Assembly: GCA_004557735.1 (NCBI GenBank)
Contig: SFFV01000001.1
Coordinates: 1 to 64,000 of the forward strand
Direction: 5' to 3'
DNA length: 64,000 bases
Source of the DNA: Clostridiales bacterium
Lineage (GTDB): Bacteria > Bacillota > Clostridia > Oscillospirales > Oscillospiraceae
A model generated the notes under the pieces. That model was not told the origin of the DNA and searched no databases. It saw only the letters and a program-made list of their open reading frames with translations. This document shows, piece by piece, positions 33,373 to 41,513 of this stretch. Position 1 is the first letter of the stretch. Every line of letters begins with the position of its first letter. Both the position numbers and the translations under genes were made by a program.

Positions 33373-34314
33373 TTATTCTCCGCTCCGGAGCGGGAGGCTG
33401 CCGAGAGCTTCGGATATGCAGTCGTTGAATTTATAGACGTCCTTCGTGCGGGCGATCCTTTTGGCCAGCTCGTCCCCGCCGGCGAAGAGCGTTAAGAGAT
33501 AGTGCCAGAGCTCCTTCATTTTGCGCATGGCGTTCACGCCGCCGAGCTCTTCTCTGTACGCCTCGTACAGCTCCTCGTGGAACCGGCGCAGCTCGCCGCG
33601 GGAGGCCGCCGCGCCGCCGCGCAGACGGCGGAACAGCGCGGGGTCGGCCGCCGCGCCGCGGCCGAGCATGACCGCCTCCGTTTCCGGGTGGGCGGCTTCA
33701 AACGCGCGGATGTCCTCCGCTGTGAAGAGATCGCCGTTGTATACGACCGGGAACGGGCTTCCCGCCGCGGCGAGCGCAAAGGCGTCCATATGCACCGCGC
33801 CGGAATACATTTCCTTTCGCGTGCGCGGATGGAGGACGAGCTCCTGCGCGTTGTATTGCCGGTAGATCGAAAGCAGGCGCGGAAATTCCTCCGGCGCAAG
33901 ATACCCGATGCGGCTTTTGAGCGACACGGCAATGGGCGATGCGGCAAACACATCTGCGAGCAGCGCGTCGAGCGCGTCCGGCTTTTGCAGCAGCCCCGCG
34001 CCCTTGCCCTTCGCCGTCACGGTCGCCGACGGGCAGCCGAGGTTGAGGTTGAAAACCGTGTACCCCATATCGCGCAGCCCCCCGGAGGCCCAGACGATGT
34101 CCGCGGCGCATTTGGAGAGGATCTGCGGCACAACCGGCGCGGCGCAGGGCTTTTCCGGCATCAGCTCGCGCCGTTCCCGCGGCGTGAAGAGATGATCGGA
34201 CGTAGGGGAGAAAAACGGCGTATAGTACCGGTCCGCGCCGGGGAACAGCCGCGAGTGCACCTCGCGGAAAATATGCGTTGTGATCCCCTCCATGGGGGCA
34301 AAGCAGTATTTCAT
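33373..34314 (-). CDS. dus: tRNA-dihydrouridine synthase family protein
   Basis: Dus enzymes reduce uridines in tRNA using FMN and NADPH. The 313-residue product starts MKYCFAPMEGIT, has FNLNLGCPSATVTAKGKGAGLL with the catalytic cysteine in GCPS, LKSRIGY, LHPRTRKEMY and YNGDLFT, ending in the helical C-terminal domain. The spread of the sequence from DusA, DusB and DusC leaves the target uridine unknown. ATG 34314 has GGAG at a good distance. Confidence 0.92.
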   Translation of the reverse strand: MKYCFAPMEGITTHIFREVHSRLFPGADRYYTPFFSPTSDHLFTPRERRELMPEKPCAAPVVPQILSKCAADIVWASGGLRDMGYTVFNLNLGCPSATVTAKGKGAGLLQKPDALDALLADVFAASPIAVSLKSRIGYLAPEEFPRLLSIYRQYNAQELVLHPRTRKEMYSGAVHMDAFALAAAGSPFPVVYNGDLFTAEDIRAFEAAHPETEAVMLGRGAAADPALFRRLRGGAAASRGELRRFHEELYEAYREELGGVNAMRKMKELWHYLLTLFAGGDELAKRIARTKDVYKFNDCISEALGSLPLRSGE

Positions 34315-34364
34315 AAAAATCTCCGAAACGGCTTTTTTCCGATTATACCGCATAGCGGCGGCAG

Positions 34365-34394
34365 TTGCAAAACATTTGACGCGCGTGCTATACT
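34365..34394 (+). promoter_or_regulatory. Promoter of the surface-protein operon
   Basis: TTGCAA (34365-34370) and TATACT (34389-34394) with an 18-bp spacer lie 25 bp upstream of the ATG. Confidence 0.6.
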
Positions 34395-34419
34395 GTCTGC
34401 ATTATCAGGAGGCTTTTTC

Positions 34420-36048
34420 ATGGACGTTAAACGCTTTCTTTCCGGCGCGCTTTGCGCCGTGCTTCTGCTCGCGCTCTGCCCCGCCGCGGCGGCGGACGCG
34501 CCCCGCGAAATATCCTCTGCGGAGGAGCTATCGCTCCTGCGTGACACGCCGGACGGCGATTTTGTTCTCACCGCCGACATCGACATGACCGGCGTGGACT
34601 GGCAGCCGATCGCCTTTTCCGGCACGCTCGACGGCGGCGGACATACCATTTACAATCTCACGGTCACCTCTCTCGGCGCGGACCGCGCCGAGACGGTGGA
34701 CGGGAACGACAAGACCTACGACACCGCGCTCACGGGCTTTTTCTCCGTGCTTGACGGCGCGGCGATCCGCAATCTTTCGCTGCGCGGCGTGAGCATTGCC
34801 GTGGATACGCCGGAGAATGTATTTGCCGGAACGCTCGCAGGCTTTGCCTCGCCCGGAACGGCGCTCGAAAACGTCTCCGTTTTTGACGCGCGCATGGTTC
34901 TCACCGAGACCTGCCAGCGCGAGCCGGAGGACGAACACGACCGCTGCATTGCCGGGGTCGGCGGGCTTGTCGGCTTCGGCGGCGGGACGTATACAAACTG
35001 CACCGTGGAATCCACGCTCGTTTTCTCCGATGAAAGCGTCGCGTCTCTCCGCTGCGAGCAGTTTCTCGGCGGCATACTCTCCTGCGGAAATGCAACGCTC
35101 ACCGGCTGCGCCGCCGCGATCGACGGCTACGCCGCCTGCCGCGGCTATGCGCACAACGGCGGACTCGTCGGTATGTTCTACCAATACGACAAGGCGGTAG
35201 ACGTCGGGACCATCTCCGGATGCTCCGTGACCGGGAAAATCACGTTTTTCGAGGATAACGCCGACCGGCGCGCCTACTGCGAGGCGTTTGCCGGGGAGCT
35301 TCTCACATGGACGAACATCACCGAATGCACCGCCGATTTCCGGCGGAACGAGATCTACGATTACTCCGCCGCCGTGAAGCCGGAGAAATGTGATGCTCCG
35401 TCCTACGCCGACACGGTGGTTGCCGGGAGCTGCGAAGCCTTTGGCTATACCGAACACACCTGCGCCGTGTGCGGCTATTCCTACCGCGACGCGTTTACGC
35501 CGCCGCAGCACACCCCCGGCGAGTGGACGGAAACAAAAGCCGCCACCGAGTCCGAAGACGGCGAGGAAGTGCTCCGCTGCGCGCTTTGCGGCGCGGAGAT
35601 CGAAACGCGCGCCATGCCGAAGCACGTTTCCGGCGACTGGATGACCGTCACCGCGCCGGCGTATGACCGCGAAGGGCTGCGCCAGCGCTTCTGTGCCGAC
35701 TGCGGCGTGCTGCTCGGCGAGGAGAGCATCCCCATGCTCGTCGCCGCGAGCGGCATAGAGGGGCTGCCGGACGCGCTCACGCTGCACTATAAGGACACCG
35801 TGACGCTCGAAGCCGTGGTCACGCCGGAGGGCGCTTCCGACAAAACCGTCCGCTGGTACAGCTCGGACATCAATATCGCCTCGGTCGATCCCTCGACCGG
35901 CGAGGTGCGCGCACTCTCGCGCGGCGAGACCGTTCTCACCTGCGTTTCCGGCGACGGATTTGTCACGAAGGAGGTCCCCGTATCGGTCGATTATACCGTC
36001 GGGCAGTGGCTCATCAAAATCCTTCTGTTCGGGTGGGCGTGGTACTGA
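34420..36048 (+). CDS. Secreted surface protein with GLUG-like repeats, CxxC repeats and a Big_2 domain
   Basis: The 542-residue product has a signal peptide (about 1-25, cut after AAA), a beta-helix-like region with GTLDGGGHTIYNLT, GFFSVLDGAAIRNLSLRG and GGLVGMFYQYD (GLUG-type), three CxxC units with similar spacing (CAVCG about 348, CALCG about 387, CADCG about 425) and a bacterial Ig-like Big_2 domain (about 445-525). It ends QWLIKILLFGWAWY, a hydrophobic aromatic motif seen at the end of clostridial Ig-like surface proteins. There is no LPXTG motif. ATG 34420 follows AGGAGG. Function unknown; adhesion or envelope role inferred. Confidence 0.8.
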   Translation: MDVKRFLSGALCAVLLLALCPAAAADAPREISSAEELSLLRDTPDGDFVLTADIDMTGVDWQPIAFSGTLDGGGHTIYNLTVTSLGADRAETVDGNDKTYDTALTGFFSVLDGAAIRNLSLRGVSIAVDTPENVFAGTLAGFASPGTALENVSVFDARMVLTETCQREPEDEHDRCIAGVGGLVGFGGGTYTNCTVESTLVFSDESVASLRCEQFLGGILSCGNATLTGCAAAIDGYAACRGYAHNGGLVGMFYQYDKAVDVGTISGCSVTGKITFFEDNADRRAYCEAFAGELLTWTNITECTADFRRNEIYDYSAAVKPEKCDAPSYADTVVAGSCEAFGYTEHTCAVCGYSYRDAFTPPQHTPGEWTETKAATESEDGEEVLRCALCGAEIETRAMPKHVSGDWMTVTAPAYDREGLRQRFCADCGVLLGEESIPMLVAASGIEGLPDALTLHYKDTVTLEAVVTPEGASDKTVRWYSSDINIASVDPSTGEVRALSRGETVLTCVSGDGFVTKEVPVSVDYTVGQWLIKILLFGWAWY

Positions 36049-36563
36049 TGGAGAGCTATACCGTCATCCGCTCGAACCGGAGGACCGTCGGTCTGCGGCT
36101 CGATAAGGACGGGCGGCTTGTTGTGCGCGCGCCGTATTGCACGTCGGAGGCAGAGATCCGCCGGATCGTGGAAAAGGAGAGTGCGTGGCTCGCGCGTGAG
36201 CACGAGCGGTTTGCGGCACGGCAGGCCGCGCATCCCGAGCCGGATGAGGCGCAGCGCCGCGCGCTCATAGAAAAGGCCAAAACGATTCTCCCGCCGAAGA
36301 TCGAGCACTATGCCGCGCTCATGGGCGTGCGCCCGGCGCGCGTGACGATCACCGGCGCGCGCACCCGCTTCGGCAGCTGCAGCGGCAGGAACGCGATCAG
36401 TTTTTCCTGGCGGCTGATGCAGTACCCCGAGGAAGCCATCGACTATGTGGTTGTGCATGAGCTTGCGCACATCCGCCACCATGACCATTCGGCGGCGTTC
36501 TATCGCTTCGTCGCCTCCGTCATGCCCGACCACGAGGCGCGCCGCGCGCTGCTGCGGCAGTAA
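36048..36563 (+). CDS. YgjP-like (DUF45) zinc metallopeptidase
   Basis: The 171-residue product has the zinc site HELAH (137-141) with downstream His in HHDHSAAFY, and TRFGSCSGRNAISFSWRL, the DUF45/YgjP signature. The fold resembles WSS1/SprT peptidases, and some members act on DNA-protein cross-links; the substrate here is unknown. Its ATG overlaps the stop of the surface-protein gene by one base (TGATG), so translation is coupled. Confidence 0.88.
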   Translation: MESYTVIRSNRRTVGLRLDKDGRLVVRAPYCTSEAEIRRIVEKESAWLAREHERFAARQAAHPEPDEAQRRALIEKAKTILPPKIEHYAALMGVRPARVTITGARTRFGSCSGRNAISFSWRLMQYPEEAIDYVVVHELAHIRHHDHSAAFYRFVASVMPDHEARRALLRQ

Positions 36564-36588
36564 ATAATAAAGATAAGGGGACCTCTTC

Positions 36589-37230
36589 ATGCACATTCCG
36601 ACCGCCGATACCGACACACTGGAGCTGCTGCCGTTCCGCGACGCTCTGGAGATGAGCGGCCGGCGCGGCGACTATGACGCCGCGCGCTGGCTGTATGTCC
36701 CGGATTTCTACACCGAATACCGATACATTCTCGGAACGCGCGGGGAAAAGCCGCTCATCTGCATCGGCGTCAACCCCTCGACCGCCGCGCCGGACGCGCT
36801 CGACCCGACGCTCCAGAGCGTGCAGCGCATTGCGCTCTCAAACAGGTATGACAGCTTCATCATGTTCAATGTATACGCCCAGCGCGCCACGCGCCCGAAC
36901 GATATGGACGCCGCGCTCAACGAGCGGCTGCACGCGGAGAACATGGCGGCGTTCCGGTACGTGCTGGAAGCCTCTCTCCCCCGGCGCCCGGCGGTATGGG
37001 CAGCCTGGGGCAATATCATCGAAATGCGCCCGTATCTCCCCCGCTGCGTTTCCGACATGATCGCCGTCGGCGAGGAATTTTGCGCGGAGTGGTTCACGGC
37101 GGGCAAACGCTCCGTAAAGGGCCACCCCCATCATCCGCTCTATCTGCGGCGCGATACGCCGCTCGATCCCTTTGACGTAAAAAACTACATAGATATTTTG
37201 GAAAGAAGGCTCCGTTATGCAAAACTTTGA
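36589..37230 (+). CDS. DUF1643 family protein
   Basis: The 213-residue product has the DUF1643 hallmarks ICIGVNPSTAAPDALDPTLQ, FIMFNVYAQRATRP and AVWAAWGNIIE, ending HPHHPLYL. The family occurs in bacteria and phages and has no established function, though its fold is thought to resemble uracil-DNA glycosylases. It has a GGGGA site upstream. It overlaps the alcohol dehydrogenase by 14 bp. Confidence 0.88.
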   Translation: MHIPTADTDTLELLPFRDALEMSGRRGDYDAARWLYVPDFYTEYRYILGTRGEKPLICIGVNPSTAAPDALDPTLQSVQRIALSNRYDSFIMFNVYAQRATRPNDMDAALNERLHAENMAAFRYVLEASLPRRPAVWAAWGNIIEMRPYLPRCVSDMIAVGEEFCAEWFTAGKRSVKGHPHHPLYLRRDTPLDPFDVKNYIDILERRLRYAKL

Positions 37231-38401
37231 ATACTGCGTTCCCACAAAAGTCGTTTTCGGGCGCGATACCGAAAACCGCTGCGGCGGGCTTGTCCGCGAA
37301 TGCGGCGGCACGCGCGCGCTCGTAGTCTACGGCGGCGGCAGCGCCGTGCGCTCGGGACTGCTCGGCCGCTGCACCGATTCGCTCAAAGCCGAGGGCATCC
37401 CTTACGAGCTGCTTGGCGGCGTGCAGCCGAACCCCCGGCTCAGCCGCGTGCGCGAGGGCATCGCTCTCGCAAAAGAAACGGGCGCGGACTTTCTTCTCGC
37501 CGTCGGCGGCGGCAGCGTAATCGACACGGCGAAGGCCATCGGCTACGCGCTCGCAAACCCCGAATTTGATATCTGGGATCTCTTTATGGGCAAAGCCGCG
37601 GCGAAGGCGTGCGCTCCCGTTGGCGCAGTGCTGACGATCTCCGCCGCGGGCAGCGAAACGAGCAATTCCTGCGTTATCACCAACGAGGACGGCTGGCTCA
37701 AAAAGGGCGTCAACTACGAATGCTCCCGCCCGCGCTTCGCCATTATGAATCCGGCTCTCACCTGCACGCTCCCGCCCTATCAGACAGCGAGCGGCGGCGT
37801 GGACATCATGATGCACACGATGGAACGCTATTTTTCCAATACCGAGCATACGGAGCTTCTGGACCGCATGAGCGAGGGGCTGCTCAAAACCGTAATGGCG
37901 AATACGAAAAAGGCGCTTGCCGATCCGAACGACTACGACGCGCGCGCCGAGCTCATGTGGGCGGGCAGTCTCTCCCACAACAATCTCCTTGGCGTCGGCA
38001 AGGCGCAGGACTGGGCCACGCACAAGATCGAGCACGAGCTCGGCGGCATGTTCGATGTGGCGCACGGCGCCGGTCTCGCCGCCGTGTGGGGCAGCTGGGC
38101 GCGGTACGTAATGCATTTCAATCTCCCCCGCTTCACGCGCTTTGCCGTGGAGGTCATGGGCTGCGCGATGAATTACGCGAACCCCGAGGAAACCGCTCTC
38201 GCGGGCGTCGCCGCATTTGAGAGCTTCTGCCGCTCCATCGGTATGCCGTCAAACCTGCGCGAGCTTGGTCTCGGCGACATTACCGGGGCGCAGATGCACG
38301 AAATGGCCGTGAAGTGCACGCAGAACGACACGCTCAGGATCGGCGGTCTCGTCCGCCTCTATGCCGCGGATATCGAAAAGATCTATGCCGCCGCAAAATA
38401 A
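37217..38401 (+). CDS. Iron-containing alcohol dehydrogenase, butanol dehydrogenase-like
   Basis: The 394-residue product has the NAD(P)-binding VGGGSVIDTAKAIGYA and the iron ligands Asp196, His200, His269 and His283. It resembles NADPH-dependent butanol dehydrogenases (BdhA/YqhD group), which reduce aldehydes to alcohols. AAGAAGG lies seven bases before ATG 37217, inside the DUF1643 gene. Physiological substrate not deducible; aldehyde detoxification or fermentation is likely. Confidence 0.94.
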   Translation: MQNFEYCVPTKVVFGRDTENRCGGLVRECGGTRALVVYGGGSAVRSGLLGRCTDSLKAEGIPYELLGGVQPNPRLSRVREGIALAKETGADFLLAVGGGSVIDTAKAIGYALANPEFDIWDLFMGKAAAKACAPVGAVLTISAAGSETSNSCVITNEDGWLKKGVNYECSRPRFAIMNPALTCTLPPYQTASGGVDIMMHTMERYFSNTEHTELLDRMSEGLLKTVMANTKKALADPNDYDARAELMWAGSLSHNNLLGVGKAQDWATHKIEHELGGMFDVAHGAGLAAVWGSWARYVMHFNLPRFTRFAVEVMGCAMNYANPEETALAGVAAFESFCRSIGMPSNLRELGLGDITGAQMHEMAVKCTQNDTLRIGGLVRLYAADIEKIYAAAK

Positions 38402-38406
38402 GATCC

Positions 38407-38439
38407 TTCGCCCGCCGCAAAGTTTTTGCGGCGGGCGAA
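38407..38439. repeat. 15-bp-arm inverted repeat after adh
   Basis: TTCGCCCGCCGCAAA (38407-38421) pairs perfectly with 38425-38439. No T run follows on the plus strand, so it may stabilise the mRNA end or act with the next hairpin. Confidence 0.7.
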
Positions 38440-38450
38440 ACGTTTCAGGA

Positions 38451-38495
38451 AAAACCGCGGCGGTGCGAGCCAAAAAGCTCACACCCCGCGGTTTT
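38451..38495 (+). terminator. Terminator of the adh operon
   Basis: AAAACCGCGG (38451-38460) pairs with CCGCGGTTTT (38485-38494), and inner GGTG/CACC and GAGC/GCTC pairs extend the stem. TTTTTG follows. It directly follows the 38407-38439 hairpin. Confidence 0.8.
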
Positions 38496-38587
38496 TGTAC
38501 ATAATGGAACTAAAAGACGTTTCCATGACGATCAACAAGGCAAAGCACTCGCGAAGCTATCGCGAACGCTCCGAGCCGCAGCAAACA

Positions 38588-38636
38588 AAAGGACACGCCG
38601 GTGCAGGTACACAGACTTGACACCGGCGTGTCCTTT
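38588..38636. repeat. 16-bp-arm inverted repeat overlapping the MFS promoter
   Basis: AAAGGACACGCCGGTG (38588-38603) and its exact complement (38621-38636) flank a 17-base loop. The -35 of the next gene's promoter (38617-38622) begins in the loop and runs into the right arm. Confidence 0.8.
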
Positions 38637-38645
38637 GTGAATAAT
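38617..38645 (+). promoter_or_regulatory. MFS gene promoter within an inverted repeat
   Basis: TTGACA (38617-38622) and AATAAT (38640-38645) with a 17-bp spacer. Most of the spacer is the right arm of the repeat at 38588-38636. Confidence 0.7.
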
Positions 38646-38684
38646 AGGAGCCGGGTCATCACCATCGGCGAAAGGATGCGCGCC

Positions 38685-39872
38685 ATGAGTACAAAACGTA
38701 TCACGGCATTTTTCTCGCTCAATCAGGCCGGATTTTGGATGAGCTACTGTCTTTCCGGCAGCTTTGCCGCCGTTTATCTCGGCGCGCTCGGCTACAGCAA
38801 CACAGAGCTTGGCGGCCTGCTCGCGCTCGGAAGCGTTCTCGGCTTTCTGCTCGGCACGGGGCTCTCCTCGTTTGTGGATACCTCTCCGCGCTTCAATGCG
38901 GCGGACGTGCTCTGGCCGGTGCTGGTGTTTCAGGCGGCGCTCTATCTTCTTCTGCTGTATTTCCCGGTGCGCGGCATCGTTACGGCTCTCTGCTATCCGC
39001 TGCTGCTGGCGTTCACGCTCGCAGTAAACACGCTCAATCTCAAGCTCTGCGCCGACTTTGAGCATTACGAATCCCCCGTCAATTACGGCGTTGCCCGCAG
39101 CATGGGCTCGGCGGCATATATGGCGCTCTCCATGCTGCTTGGAGTATGGGTGTCAAAGTTCGGCGTGCGCATTCTCCCCATGGCCGGACTTGCCGTTACT
39201 GCGCTGCAGTGCGTTTCCAACGCGCTGCTCGTGCGCTCGCTTCTGCGGCTGCGGAGAAAAATGCTTTCGGGCCATACCGCCCCGACTCCGCAGGGCCGCT
39301 CGCTGAGCCTGTTTCTGCGGGAAAGCCCGCGCTTTTGTCTGCTTCTCACCGGTACGGCGCTCCTCTTTTTTTCGCACAACACCACGTCCACGTTTCTCAT
39401 CAACTTTGTGGAGCGCGCCGGCGGCGGCACCGAGACGCTCGGCTATCTCTCCGCGTTCCTTGCTGCGCTCGAGGTGCCGACGATGCTGTTCTTCTCGCGC
39501 ATTTTCCGCCGGAGGAGCTGCGCCGCCATACTGCGGTTTTCGTTCATTTTCTTTGCGCTCAAGGCCGCGGCGATCGCCGCGGCGCCGAACATTCCGCTCC
39601 TCTTCGCCGCAGAGACGCTGCAGGCGCCGTCCTACGCGCTGTACGCCCCCGCGATCGTGGCGTATGTCACGCTCGTTGTCCCCTACGATGACGCCGCCAA
39701 GGGGCAAAGCCTTGCCTTCAGCATGACGACGGTGGGCGGCGTGCTTGCAAGCCTTATCTCCGGCTGTCTGCTCGATGTGCTCTCCGCCCCGGCAACGGCG
39801 TGGATCGCCGCGGCGGTCTCCGCCGTCGGCGCGGTCCTCGCCTGCCGCGGGCTGGAACCGCCGAGGCATTAA
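38685..39872 (+). CDS. MFS transporter, LacY/HcaT-like group
   Basis: The 395-residue product has twelve predicted transmembrane segments, starting FFSLNQAGFWMSYCLSGSFAAVYL, which is typical of the MFS_1-like (nucleoside/3-phenylpropionate permease) group. ATG 38685 is chosen because GAAAGG lies nine bases upstream; an ATG nine bases earlier is the alternative. Substrate unknown. It is a single-gene unit with its own promoter and a triple hairpin behind it. Confidence 0.88.
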   Translation: MSTKRITAFFSLNQAGFWMSYCLSGSFAAVYLGALGYSNTELGGLLALGSVLGFLLGTGLSSFVDTSPRFNAADVLWPVLVFQAALYLLLLYFPVRGIVTALCYPLLLAFTLAVNTLNLKLCADFEHYESPVNYGVARSMGSAAYMALSMLLGVWVSKFGVRILPMAGLAVTALQCVSNALLVRSLLRLRRKMLSGHTAPTPQGRSLSLFLRESPRFCLLLTGTALLFFSHNTTSTFLINFVERAGGGTETLGYLSAFLAALEVPTMLFFSRIFRRRSCAAILRFSFIFFALKAAAIAAAPNIPLLFAAETLQAPSYALYAPAIVAYVTLVVPYDDAAKGQSLAFSMTTVGGVLASLISGCLLDVLSAPATAWIAAAVSAVGAVLACRGLEPPRH

Positions 39873-39876
39873 CAAA

Positions 39877-39908
39877 AGCTCCCCGAATGCGACCGCATTC
39901 GGGGAGCT
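39877..39908. terminator. First convergent hairpin between the MFS and MATE genes
   Basis: AGCTCCCCGAATGCG and its complement pair around a 2-base loop, just past the MFS stop. A second, imperfect inverted repeat (39914-39948) follows. On the plus strand there is no T run; on the minus strand the preceding A/C-rich sequence reads AGCTTTTGTT, so it can end MATE transcripts. Confidence 0.7.
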
Positions 39909-39954
39909 CAGACTGTCAAGGAAATGGAAATCATTTTCTCCTTTGACAAGCCCG

Positions 39955-39995
39955 AAGCTCCCTTCACGCTTTTCAATGCGTGAAGGGAGCTTTTT
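39955..39995 (+). terminator. Terminator, 15-bp stem with T run
   Basis: Arms 39955-39969 and 39978-39992 are perfectly complementary and followed by TTTTTGCTTTT on the plus strand. Confidence 0.85.
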
Positions 39996-40005
39996 GCTTT
40001 TCCGT

Positions 40006-41424
40006 TTATTCCGTGGATTTTGCCGGCGGATACGCAGTGTCCGTAAGATTGCGCACCCACCGCTCGCGCTTGAGCATGAAGTGCGCAATGGTGATCTTCA
40101 CGAAGTCCACCGCTTTGACCGCACCGTACATGGCGACCGGGCCGATCGCCGTATAGCGCGCGACAAGGAAAATGCCGGGGAAGATTATAAGAAGCGTCGT
40201 CGTCCCGTCTACCCAGAGGCCCATCGCGGTATCGCCTCCGGCGCGGGAGACCGCAAGCTGGACGTTGATATACACCCACGGCGGCATGAAAAGGGACATG
40301 AGAACGATCATCTGCCGCGTGATGCTCTGCGCGCTTTCGCTCAGATGGCCGAACACGACCGATATGAGCGGGACGGTAAGCAGGCCGACAAAGATCATAA
40401 AGACCCCGAACACGACCCCCGCGGTCATGAGCCAGCGCTTTTCCTGCCGGGCGCGGTCGAGCTTGCCGCTGCCGAGCGTGGAGCCGAGGATGACGCCGGT
40501 CGCAGTTGTGATGCCGCTGAACGCCACGAAGAAGAGGTTCGCAATGGCGAAGCTCGCCGCCATGCCGGAAACGACGTCCGCGCCGCCGCGCCCATTGTAA
40601 AGCGCGGTCGTGACCGTTTCGGAAATGACCCAGAGCATTTCCGAGCCGAGAACCATCGAGCCCTTTTTGAGCATGCGGAAAAAGAGCGGAAAATCCACGC
40701 TCACGAGCTCCTTGGGCGTTGCGGCAAACGGCGGACGCCGGACGGCGATGCAGATGAGAAACATCGTCATTTCCGTGAGGCGCGCGATGATAGTGGCGGC
40801 GGCCGCGCCCTGTACCTCAAGCCGCGGCGCGCCAAGATTGCCGTAGATCAGCACCCAGTTGAAGAAGGTGTTGACGAGCGTGGCGATCACGGAGATCAAA
40901 AGCGGCGTGCGCACCTGTCCGATCTCGCGCAGGGACGACGAGCAGATCGTGGAGATCGCCATCGGGATACCGATGAAGCCCATGAGAAACATATATTTCA
41001 CGGCCTCATCCAAAATGGCGTCCGCCTGCGAATTGCCGACGACCATGAGCGAGAGCACCGGCCGCGGGAACGCCATGCATACAAGAAGATAAAGCACGAT
41101 GGACACTGCCGCAAGCACCGCCTTGAAGCTCAGCGCCTGACGCATACCGCGCTTATCCCCCGCGCCGTAATACTGCGACATGAAGATGCCGCCGGCGGTG
41201 CAGATCGTGTTGAGCAGGACCATGAATACGAAGAGGATCTGGCCGGAGATGTTGACGCCGGACATTTTCACATCGCCCAATCCGGAGACCATGAAGTTGT
41301 CGATAAGGGACACCATGTTCTGAATGAGCAGCTGCGCCATGACCGGCAGCGCGATGAGGAGCGCTTTTTTATAAAAGCCCGCCGGGCCGAAGAGCCTGCC
41401 CTTTCCGGGCGTTGCGGTTTCCAT
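40006..41424 (-). CDS. MATE-family efflux transporter
   Basis: The 472-residue product has twelve transmembrane segments and the MATE pattern: ALPVMAQLLIQNMVSLIDNFMVSGLGD at the start, GIFMSQYYGAGDK, and a second half beginning LWVISETVTTALYNGRGG. MATE proteins exchange drugs for Na+ or H+. The only usable ATG lies 12 bases after AGGAGG, a long spacing. The promoter carries a 17-bp palindrome, suggesting a dedicated repressor encoded elsewhere. Confidence 0.93.
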   Translation of the reverse strand: METATPGKGRLFGPAGFYKKALLIALPVMAQLLIQNMVSLIDNFMVSGLGDVKMSGVNISGQILFVFMVLLNTICTAGGIFMSQYYGAGDKRGMRQALSFKAVLAAVSIVLYLLVCMAFPRPVLSLMVVGNSQADAILDEAVKYMFLMGFIGIPMAISTICSSSLREIGQVRTPLLISVIATLVNTFFNWVLIYGNLGAPRLEVQGAAAATIIARLTEMTMFLICIAVRRPPFAATPKELVSVDFPLFFRMLKKGSMVLGSEMLWVISETVTTALYNGRGGADVVSGMAASFAIANLFFVAFSGITTATGVILGSTLGSGKLDRARQEKRWLMTAGVVFGVFMIFVGLLTVPLISVVFGHLSESAQSITRQMIVLMSLFMPPWVYINVQLAVSRAGGDTAMGLWVDGTTTLLIIFPGIFLVARYTAIGPVAMYGAVKAVDFVKITIAHFMLKRERWVRNLTDTAYPPAKSTE

Positions 41425-41449
41425 GAAACTATGCTACCTCCTGATAAAA

Positions 41450-41466
41450 CATCTGAAAGTCAGATG
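41450..41466. promoter_or_regulatory. Palindromic operator of the MATE gene
   Basis: CATCTGA-N3-TCAGATG is a perfect inverted repeat that abuts the -10 hexamer, covering the likely transcription start. Such placement fits a repressor site (TetR or MarR type); no regulator gene is adjacent. Confidence 0.65.
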
Positions 41467-41495
41467 ATTCTATCCACTCGCCACGGAAAAGTCAA
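41467..41495 (-). promoter_or_regulatory. MATE gene promoter
   Basis: TTGACT (41495-41490) and TAGAAT (41472-41467) with a 17-bp spacer on the minus strand. Confidence 0.75.
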
Positions 41496-41513
41496 TAGGT
41501 CAATATTCACCAT

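Noticed and set aside
33502..34419. Long in-frame N-terminal extension of the surface protein gene (open frame of 848 codons)
   Set aside because: It is the antisense of dus, and a signal peptide with AGGAGG in front begins at 34420.
38504..38620. Open frame of 38 codons between adh and the MFS gene
   Set aside because: No ribosome site, no recognisable motif, and it spans regulatory inverted repeats.
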